NCBI GenBank assembly: GCA_021782295.1 | Contig: JAJXVC010000074.1 | Span: forward strand, 1 to 8,558 | Direction: 5' to 3' | Length of the DNA stretch: 8,558 bases | Source: a bacterium | GTDB lineage: Bacteria; Eremiobacterota; Eremiobacteria; Baltobacterales; Baltobacteraceae | In this document: in pieces, positions 1 through 4,497 of the stretch | How the letters are laid out: every line of letters begins with the position of its first letter | Numbering within the stretch: position 1 is the stretch's first letter | Made by a program: the position numbers and the translations under genes | The notes under the pieces: generated by a model | The model's database searches: none | Seen by the model: the letters and a program-made list of their open reading frames with translations, nothing else | What the model was told of the DNA's origin: nothing

Positions 1-7
1 TCTGGGG

Positions 8-310
8 ATGTCGCGCTATCGCAATCTCAGCATCCAGCCGCAAGGCGAGGATATCGATCCCGACGGACGTCCGTTGCACCCGCAGTTCGATACCAGCTAC
101 GCGATGACCGCCGACGAAGCGGCCCTCATCGAAGCGATGGCGGTCGGCGGCGGCGGCGAGACGAGCCGGCTCGCATCGGCGTACGAGCGGAACAACGCAC
201 CGCCGACCGTGCATTACGAAGGCGAATACGCCGAGCACGAGTCGGTTCACGTTGCGAAGCCGCGTACCCAGTACGACCAGCGGAACGGCATCAGCATCGA
301 AGAGCTCTAA
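8..310 (+). CDS. Small hydrophilic protein of unknown function (possibly 5'-truncated)
   Basis: I do not recognise this 100-residue protein. It is hydrophilic, with no membrane segment, signal peptide or cysteine. It has a short glycine run (VGGGGE, near residue 48), many acidic residues and a Tyr/His-rich second half (for example VHYEGEYAEHESVHV), ending in GISIEEL. Such composition suggests a soluble, perhaps partly disordered protein. The ATG at 8 is the first one visible, but only seven bases precede it and the frame stays open to the window edge, so the true start may lie outside. A GGGG run directly abuts the ATG, too close for a normal ribosome binding site. The frame ends just before a strong intrinsic terminator, which supports a real, expressed gene that ends its transcription unit. 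The protein has no visible link to the peroxiredoxin cluster downstream. Confidence 0.6.
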   Translation: MSRYRNLSIQPQGEDIDPDGRPLHPQFDTSYAMTADEAALIEAMAVGGGGETSRLASAYERNNAPPTVHYEGEYAEHESVHVAKPRTQYDQRNGISIEEL

Positions 311-332
311 GCGCAGAGCTCCCTCGGAAAAC

Positions 333-364
333 AAAAGACGGGCAGCTGCGGCTTCCCGTCTTTT
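333..364 (+). terminator. Strong intrinsic terminator after the first gene
   Basis: A perfect 10-bp stem is formed by AAAAGACGGG (333-342) and CCCGTCTTTT (355-364). The 12-base loop can itself pair AGC with GCT. The stem ends in a T tract on the + strand and starts with an A tract, so the element could also stop transcription arriving on the other strand. It lies 22 bases past the stop of the first gene and isolates that gene from the following operon, which therefore needs its own promoter or read-through. Confidence 0.9.
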
Positions 365-407
365 CTATGCCAGGCAGATGGCACAGTTGGGTGAGAGACT
401 CGCCCCG

Positions 408-947
408 ATGAACCAGCTCGAACTCGCCGCCCGCCTTCCCCATCTCCGTGCTCGCGCCGCCCGCGATGCGCTCGTCGGCGCGCTCGGCTACTCCCAGCGC
501 TGGGCCGAGCGCTCGCTCGCCGCCGCCGCGGCCGCGCGCTTCGAGGCGCTCGTTTCCGAGGAGATTCGCGACGGGGTTCGCCCCGGGCTCCTCTTCGATG
601 CGCGCGATGCGCTGAGCGCCGGGATGCGTGATTTCGCGCGGAGTGCGCTCGCTCGTCGGCTCCGTCGGTTGCGCCCGGCGCAGATTCTCGCGCGCGGAGC
701 GAAGGCGCGCCCGTTCGATGCTTTGGTGCGCGCTCGCGACGGGCGGAGCGTTGCGGTTGTGATGCGGCCGATGCCGACCGGCGAAGCGCGGCTCGATATC
801 TACCGTGCCCTGCGCACCGCGATCGAGCGCGCCGGCGGCAGTTCCGTCCTCACCGCACTCTTGCTGATCGACCCGCTGACCGGTGCCTCGCAGAGCATGC
901 GGCTCGACGAGATCGCTCGTCTCCAACGGGGGAGCACAGCGGCGTAG
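408..947 (+). CDS. Conserved-looking protein of unknown function, first gene of the peroxiredoxin cluster
   Basis: I do not recognise this 179-residue protein. It is rich in Ala, Arg and Leu, mostly helical by composition, and has no signal peptide or clear membrane span. The N-terminal two thirds is an alternating Arg/Ala/Leu helical region. The C-terminal third (from about FDALVRARDGRSVAVVM) looks like alternating strands and helices, ending with a hydrophobic strand (VLTALLLIDPLTG). The D-x-V-x10-VAVV spacing faintly recalls a PD-(D/E)XK nuclease core, but no lysine-containing catalytic motif is visible, so I give this no weight. The start is uncertain. ATG 408 gives MNQLELAARL and lies 13 bases after a GGTGA; ATG 378 in the same frame would add ten residues. 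The frame also continues upstream through the terminator, which is unlikely to be coding. The stop is 18 bases before the ABM-like gene, so the two are probably co-transcribed. Confidence 0.6.
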   Translation: MNQLELAARLPHLRARAARDALVGALGYSQRWAERSLAAAAAARFEALVSEEIRDGVRPGLLFDARDALSAGMRDFARSALARRLRRLRPAQILARGAKARPFDALVRARDGRSVAVVMRPMPTGEARLDIYRALRTAIERAGGSSVLTALLLIDPLTGASQSMRLDEIARLQRGSTAA

Positions 948-965
948 TGTCGGAAGAATGGCGTC

Positions 966-1298
966 GTGGTCGAGGTCTTCTACCGGTATCGCGTTCATCC
1001 CCAACAAGCCGCAGCGTTCGAGCACGCCTTCGGCCCGAACGGCCCATTCGCCGGTCTTTTTAAGAAGCACCCCGGCTATCGGCGCACGCGCCTCTTCCGG
1101 CACCGTGGCGAGGGCGATATCTATCTTTCGGTCGATGTGTGGGAGAGCAAGAGCGATTGGGATGCGTTTCGCGCCGCACACGCCGAGCGTTACGCGCAGC
1201 TCGACCGTGAATTACATCTGCTCTATCTCGAGGAGCATCTTCTGGGATTCTTCGAGGGAGATGAAGAGTATCACGCGCCGTTCGAGGCCACCGTCTAG
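966..1298 (+). CDS. Antibiotic biosynthesis monooxygenase (ABM)-like dimeric alpha/beta-barrel protein
   Basis: This 110-residue protein has the size and layout of the ABM / dimeric ferredoxin-like barrel family. Strand 1 is VEVFYRYRV, followed by a helix (PQQAAAFEHAFGP), a central HPGYRRTRLFRHRGEGDIYLSVDVWESKSDWDAF-like segment, and a terminal strand and helix. The W-E-S-K-x-D-W-D-A-F stretch near residue 58 is typical of the family. Members range from true monooxygenases to haem-degrading or regulatory proteins, so the substrate cannot be told from this sequence. The start is GTG at 966, preceded by GGAAG (952-956) nine bases away. The ATG at 958 is in another frame. It sits 18 bases after the preceding gene and 47 bases before the peroxiredoxin, which suggests an operon. 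A stress or redox role is inferred from that context only. Confidence 0.75.
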   Translation: MVEVFYRYRVHPQQAAAFEHAFGPNGPFAGLFKKHPGYRRTRLFRHRGEGDIYLSVDVWESKSDWDAFRAAHAERYAQLDRELHLLYLEEHLLGFFEGDEEYHAPFEATV

Positions 1299-1308
1299 AG
1301 AGCAAGCG

Positions 1309-1315
1309 AAAGGGG
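1309..1315 (+). promoter_or_regulatory. Shine-Dalgarno site aimed at the leader ORF, not at the peroxiredoxin ATG
   Basis: AAAGGGG ends four bases before the ATG at 1320, which opens a 9-codon ORF. It lies 30 bases before the peroxiredoxin ATG at 1346, too far to serve it directly. The only SD-like sequence near 1346 is AAAGG at 1329-1332 or so, about 13 bases away and weak. Ribosomes are therefore expected to load at 1320 and reach the peroxiredoxin by coupling. Confidence 0.5.
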
Positions 1316-1319
1316 CACC

Positions 1320-1349
1320 ATGCACCGAAAGGCAATTGGGCACCCATGA
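1320..1349 (+). CDS. Putative 9-codon leader ORF overlapping the peroxiredoxin start
   Basis: The ORF reads MHRKAIGHP then TGA. It has the better ribosome binding site of the two candidate starts, and its stop shares bases with the peroxiredoxin start (ATGA at 1346-1349). This is the layout of termination-reinitiation coupling. Its peptide shows no obvious attenuator codon run, though it has two His codons. Similar tiny overlapping ORFs precede other genes in this window without a good SD, so chance is a real alternative. Confidence 0.35.
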   Translation: MHRKAIGHP

Positions 1350-1846
1350 GTACAATTTTCGGCCGAACATCGACGGCCTCGCAGAGTTCGACGCTGAAAG
1401 TCGGTGATGCAGCGCCCGATTTGAAGCTCGAAAGCCATCTGGGCGAAAAATTCTCGCTCGCCGATCGCAAAGGCATCGGCCCGACCGTTCTCGCGTTCAT
1501 TCCGTTCGCGTTTACCCCGACTTGAACCAATGAGATGCCCGGCTTCGAACGCGCTCTGCCGCGTTTCGCCGAGCATGATGCCCAGGTCGTGGGCATCTCC
1601 GTCGATTCAGTCCACTCACTGCGCGCGTGGGCGCTGAGCATGGGCGGTATCACCTATCCCCTGCTCGCCGATTTCTGGCCGCACGGTGAGGTCGCAAAGA
1701 AGTACGGGGTACTCCGCGATGGCGGTTTCGCCGAACGAGCCGTCTTCATCGTCGATCGCAACGGAATCGTCCGCTACATCGACATCCATGCGATGGGCGA
1801 AGCACCCGATCCCGAACAGGTTCTCGAGCAGATCGCAGCGCTCTAG
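1346..1846 (+). CDS. Selenocysteine-containing AhpE-like peroxiredoxin (1-Sec type), read through TGA at 1523
   Basis: The frame encodes a 166-residue AhpC/TSA-fold peroxiredoxin that reduces peroxides in the cytoplasm. The N-terminus has the family hallmark VGDAAPDLKLESHLGEKFSL. The active site reads FIPFAFTPT-U-TNEMPGF, so P53, T57 and residue 60 match PxxxTxxC with TGA-encoded residue 60 at the peroxidatic cysteine. Downstream are VVGISVDS, a LLADFWPHG motif (109-114) like that of mycobacterial AhpE, a catalytic-type Arg (R131 in FAERAVF) and IVDRNGIVRY. The protein contains no cysteine, so there is no resolving residue, and without Sec there would be no redox centre. The length is normal for the family. 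ATG 1346 is the only start in frame; its own SD is poor and it overlaps a leader ORF. A standard gene caller would report only the fragment from ATG 1535. Alternatives are a TGC-to-TGA mutation or a sequencing error, but both would have to hit the one catalytic codon. Confidence 0.85.
1523..1525 (+). other. In-frame TGA, probable selenocysteine codon (Sec60)
   Basis: This is the only stop in the peroxiredoxin frame between 1346 and 1844. It is one base away from the Cys codons TGC and TGT and falls exactly on the peroxidatic cysteine position. TGA is used as a normal stop elsewhere in the window (2346-2348, 3055-3057, 7770-7772), so a general reassignment of TGA is not the explanation. Confidence 0.85.
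1540..1571 (+). promoter_or_regulatory. Candidate bacterial SECIS hairpin inside the peroxiredoxin coding sequence
   Basis: CGAACGCG (1546-1553) pairs with CGCGTTTCG (1560-1568), giving eight base pairs with one bulged U among 1564-1566. The loop is CUCUGC (1554-1559). Below a CUU bulge (1543-1545), CGG (1540-1542) pairs with CCG (1569-1571). The apical loop begins 28 bases after the TGA, inside the distance usually allowed for bacterial SECIS elements. Those elements normally carry a G in the first two loop bases. That holds here only if the top G1553-C1560 pair is open, making an 8-base loop that starts with G. The bulged U is on the 3' strand, unlike E. coli fdhF. Confidence 0.55.
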
Positions 1847-1905
1847 ATTCGGGCGAACGCGGCGCGCACTCGGCCACACTGATGGCAGAGTGCGCGCGCA
1901 GAATC
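1846..1905 (+). other. Long hairpin between the peroxiredoxin and the next gene
   Basis: GCGCGCACTC (1862-1871) and GAGTGCGCGC (1888-1897) form a perfect 10-bp stem. Within the loop, GCCA (1873-1876) pairs with TGGC (1883-1886) around CACTGA. An outer GATTC (1846-1850) / GAATC (1901-1905) helix can close the whole structure. There is no T tract after it, so it is not a typical intrinsic terminator. It ends six bases before the ATG at 1911 and could act as an mRNA stabiliser, a partial terminator or a translation barrier. Confidence 0.6.
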
Positions 1906-1910
1906 GGGGC

Positions 1911-2348
1911 ATGAATGCGTTTTCTGCCCTCGGGCTCCTCGTCGATCCCGACCCGGAGCGTCTCCCTCAGCGGATTGCGCTCTACGCGTGGGGTGGGAGC
2001 GCGCTCAATGCCGCGGTCGATGCCGCGATCGTCGAACTGCTACCGGGTTCGCTCCACTGTCGCGGCTCGTTTGCCTTGCTGCTGCGCTCCCCGGGAAGCG
2101 CCACGCTCGGCACGCTCCCGGTACAGCGGGCACGCGGCGACATCGCCGCCTACGCGCGTTACCTCGCCCGCTGCGCGGCAACGCGTTCGGTCCATCTCTT
2201 CGCGCGGCATCTCCCCGACCTCGCGGCGCTACGCCGGGCACGGCGAGCGGGGGTCGAGATCGTCGTGAGCCCGATGGAGGCGCTCGGCGCGATGACGCTC
2301 GTTCATCGGGAGGCGCCGCCTTCAGCGCGAGCCCAGGATGCTGCGTGA
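1911..2348 (+). CDS. Protein of unknown function, last gene of the peroxiredoxin cluster
   Basis: I do not recognise this 145-residue protein. It starts MNAFSALGLLVDPDPERL and is rich in Ala, Arg and Leu, without a signal peptide. Short hydrophobic strands (IALYAWGG, AAIVELLPG, FALLLRS, SVHLFARHL, VEIVVSPM) alternate with helical segments, suggesting a compact alpha/beta domain. Two cysteines (HCRG and ARCAAT) are present, with no metal-binding pattern. The ATG at 1911 has only a CGGGG run almost touching it. In-frame upstream sequence contains a GTG at 1890 within the preceding hairpin, so the start is uncertain. Base composition and third-position GC match the neighbouring genes, which supports it as coding. 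Its stop lies 17 bases before the first likely start of the response regulator. Confidence 0.6.
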   Translation: MNAFSALGLLVDPDPERLPQRIALYAWGGSALNAAVDAAIVELLPGSLHCRGSFALLLRSPGSATLGTLPVQRARGDIAAYARYLARCAATRSVHLFARHLPDLAALRRARRAGVEIVVSPMEALGAMTLVHREAPPSARAQDAA

Positions 2349-2364
2349 TACTTGCGCAAGACCT

Positions 2365-3057
2365 ATGATGACCATGCAACAACACGCCAAAATCGCCGTC
2401 GTCGACGACGATCGCATGCTGCGCGAGATGATCGAGATGGGCCTGACGCAAGAAGGCTACGAAGTGAAGAGCGCTGCGGATGGGCAGGCTGCATTCGATT
2501 TGGTGCGCTCGTTTAATCCCGATGCGATTCTGCTCGACATCATGATGCCGAAGATCGACGGCGTTACGTTGGTGCCGCTGCTCCGCACGATCACGCAAGC
2601 GCCGATCCTCATGCTCACCGCGAAGGGTGACCTCGACGATAAACTCAAAACACTCGGGTCGGGCGCGGATGACTATGTGGTGAAACCCTTTCTCTTCGAG
2701 GAACTTATCGCGCGCCTTCAAGCGCATCTTCGCCGCCCGCAAATTCACGAAGACGAGCAGATTCGCTGGAACGATCTCGCCCTCGATCTCGGTTCGCGCG
2801 AATTGCGCCGCGGTAACGAACGCATCGAACTCACGCAACGAGAGTTCGACCTGCTTGCGGTATTCATGCGCGATCCCCGTCGCATTTTTAGCAAAGAGCA
2901 TCTGCTCGAACTCGTTTGGGGGCACGATTTTGAAGGCGGCCCCAATATCGTCGAAACGTATATTTCGTATCTCCGCGCGAAAGTCGATAAGGTGGGGGCG
3001 AGCAACTCGTTTCTCCGAACGGTTCGCGGCGTCGGGTATGGTTTAAGCAACGTATGA
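2365..3057 (+). CDS. OmpR/PhoB-family two-component response regulator
   Basis: This cytoplasmic DNA-binding regulator is phosphorylated by a partner kinase. The receiver domain begins KIAVVDDDRMLREMI, with the acidic pocket in VVDDD. The phospho-acceptor Asp is in AILLDIMMPKIDG (D58 from this start), the switch Thr in ILMLTAKG (T85), and the conserved Lys in DDYVVKPF (K107). The C-terminal winged helix runs from about residue 133: LALDLGSRELRRGNERIELTQREFDLL, then SKEHLLELVW, the recognition helix NIVETYISYLRAKVDK, and the wing RTVRGVGYGL. All are diagnostic of the OmpR family. Three close ATGs (2365, 2368, 2374) could start it and none has a clear SD; an ATG at 2338 in frame is less likely because it adds an atypical leader. 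Its TGA overlaps the kinase start (ATGA), so the two are co-translated and almost certainly cognate partners. Confidence 0.95.
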   Translation: MMTMQQHAKIAVVDDDRMLREMIEMGLTQEGYEVKSAADGQAAFDLVRSFNPDAILLDIMMPKIDGVTLVPLLRTITQAPILMLTAKGDLDDKLKTLGSGADDYVVKPFLFEELIARLQAHLRRPQIHEDEQIRWNDLALDLGSRELRRGNERIELTQREFDLLAVFMRDPRRIFSKEHLLELVWGHDFEGGPNIVETYISYLRAKVDKVGASNSFLRTVRGVGYGLSNV

Positions 3058-4436
3058 CGGGGCGGGGATCGCTTGCGGTTCGCCTCGCTTCACTTTACGC
3101 GACGATGCTGGCCATCGTCGTGCTGTTGGTGATCGTCGCTTCGTCGATCGCGTTGGTCTTCGAACTCTCGCAATTCACCCACGATATCATCGTAGCCAAA
3201 CACGATGAAGCGCGCTTTCTTGCCGAGACTGCAGAGCGTGACGGGGAGTCGCTGAAGAGCGCCGCACCGCACATGATTCGCGAGCTCTCGGGCATTGGGC
3301 TCGACGTTGCGGTCTTCGACGAGCAAGGGAAACTACTCGCCGGCGATCCAACGCTCCACCCGCCGTTGCTCGCGCATTTGATCGCACTGCGACGGCACCC
3401 GCCCAAGCATCCGATGCCCGGAGGGTTCCCGGATCGTCGCGAGCCGTTCGGGCTGGCCGTCGTACGCGGAGGCTACGTCGCCTTTATGCCGTCGATGCCG
3501 CTGGTCTTCATCGCGCTCTTTCCATACTGGAGAGCGGTGCTCACGATCGGCGTGCTGGCGATTCTCGTCGCATTCCTCGTCGGTCGACTCTTCGCGCGCG
3601 AGGCACTTCGCCCGATTGACGATGTCGCCGCAGCGTTACGTGCGCTCGCGCAGGGCGATTATACGCCGCGCACGTTTATCATGGGGGGCGGGGACGAGAT
3701 CGGGAACCTCACCGGCGCGTTTAACGACGCGGCGGAAAGCGTTCATCAGGCGATGGAGGAGCGACGTGCGACCGAGAATCGCATGCGGCGTTTCGTCGCC
3801 GATGCCGGGCACGAACTACGAACCCCGCTCACCGTCATCAGCGGCTACATCGACGTCCTGCGGCGCGGCGCATTAAACGACGAAAAGATCGCGCGACAGA
3901 TCTTGGGCACGATGACCCTTGAAAAAGAGCACATGCGCAACCTTATCGACCGACTCGTGCGGTTGTCGCGCCTCGACTCCGAAGCGGCACCGCTCGCCGA
4001 ACGGCTCGATGTCGCTCAACTGCTGCGCGATCAAGTCGATGCGGCTCGTCGTTTCGATGAGAGCCGGAATATCGATTATCGCGTCGACGGCGAGCTTGCC
4101 GTCGTCGCCGACCCGCGCGAGATCGGCGAAGCGCTCTGGAATGCGGTGGAGAACGCGCTGAAATATGCGCCCGACGCGGCGATCCATCTGCGCGGTTCTC
4201 GTGAAGACGGACGCGTTCGTATCGTCGTCCGCGACGAGGGGCCCGGTATGAGCGAACTCGAACGGCTGCATGCCTTCGAACGCTTCTATCGCGGCGATCA
4301 ACGCGGCGAGATCACCGGGAGCGGGCTCGGGCTCTCGATCGCCAAGCGGGCGGTCGAACGTGCCGGCGGAACGATTCAAATCGATAGCGCTCCTGGGCGC
4401 GGTACAACGGTCACCATCGAACTCGCCGCGGCGTAG
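3054..4436 (+). CDS. Sensor histidine kinase, HAMP-HisKA-HATPase_c, cognate to the adjacent regulator
   Basis: This 460-residue inner-membrane kinase autophosphorylates and passes phosphate to the preceding regulator. TM1 spans about residues 15-37 and TM2 about 159-179. Between them is a periplasmic sensor of roughly 120 residues with a cluster of histidines (H102, H108, H115, H119) in a proline-rich stretch. A HAMP linker follows (about 181-235: REALRPIDDVAAALRALAQGDYT). HisKA contains FVADAGHELRTPLT with phospho-acceptor H253. The ATPase domain has N-box residues in WNAVENALKYAP (363-373), G1 RDEGPGM (393-399), an F box FERFYRG, and G2 GSGLGLSIAKRAV (422-434). All catalytic boxes are intact. 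Length and order are normal for the class. Because the start overlaps the regulator stop, the pair forms one translational unit; the TonB receptor begins 57 bases later and is a plausible target or co-transcribed partner. The sensed signal is unknown; metal is a guess from the histidines. Confidence 0.95.
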   Translation: MTGRGSLAVRLASLYATMLAIVVLLVIVASSIALVFELSQFTHDIIVAKHDEARFLAETAERDGESLKSAAPHMIRELSGIGLDVAVFDEQGKLLAGDPTLHPPLLAHLIALRRHPPKHPMPGGFPDRREPFGLAVVRGGYVAFMPSMPLVFIALFPYWRAVLTIGVLAILVAFLVGRLFAREALRPIDDVAAALRALAQGDYTPRTFIMGGGDEIGNLTGAFNDAAESVHQAMEERRATENRMRRFVADAGHELRTPLTVISGYIDVLRRGALNDEKIARQILGTMTLEKEHMRNLIDRLVRLSRLDSEAAPLAERLDVAQLLRDQVDAARRFDESRNIDYRVDGELAVVADPREIGEALWNAVENALKYAPDAAIHLRGSREDGRVRIVVRDEGPGMSELERLHAFERFYRGDQRGEITGSGLGLSIAKRAVERAGGTIQIDSAPGRGTTVTIELAAA

Positions 4437-4482
4437 CGCACGTTCAGAAGGATTCCTCAGCAAAAATAAAGTTGGGGCAGCG

Positions 4483-4497
4483 ATGATGGTGCGGTGA
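4483..4497 (+). other. Four-codon ORF (MMVR) overlapping the receptor start
   Basis: GGGG (4474-4477) lies five bases before ATG 4483, an ideal spacing. The resulting ORF stops at TGA 4495-4497, sharing bases with the receptor GTG (GTGA at 4494-4497). The receptor GTG has no well-placed SD of its own. This could be a reinitiation device. It could also mark a one-base sequence error, because reading MMVR in the receptor frame would simply lengthen its signal peptide. Confidence 0.3.

Noticed and set aside
291..1181. 296-codon open frame on the - strand
   Set aside because: It covers the terminator and two + strand genes with better start signals, and its translation is low-complexity Arg/Ala/Glu sequence without family motifs.
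1523..1525. General reassignment of TGA to Trp or Gly
   Set aside because: TGA ends the genes at 2348, 3057 and 7772 where proteins reach their natural length, Trp is encoded by TGG throughout, and only this one gene has an internal TGA at a catalytic Cys position.
1535..1846. Separate 103-residue thioredoxin-fold protein starting at ATG 1535
   Set aside because: It lacks the first strands and the whole active site, has no ribosome binding site, and begins in the middle of the conserved TNEMPGF segment. It is the downstream part of the read-through peroxiredoxin.
2364..2369. TATGAT as a -10 promoter box for the response regulator
   Set aside because: It overlaps the candidate start codons, and no convincing -35 element lies about 17 bases upstream. 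It is explained by consecutive ATG codons.
2005..2925. 306-codon open frame on the - strand
   Set aside because: It is antisense to the response regulator, whose receiver and winged-helix motifs are unmistakable.
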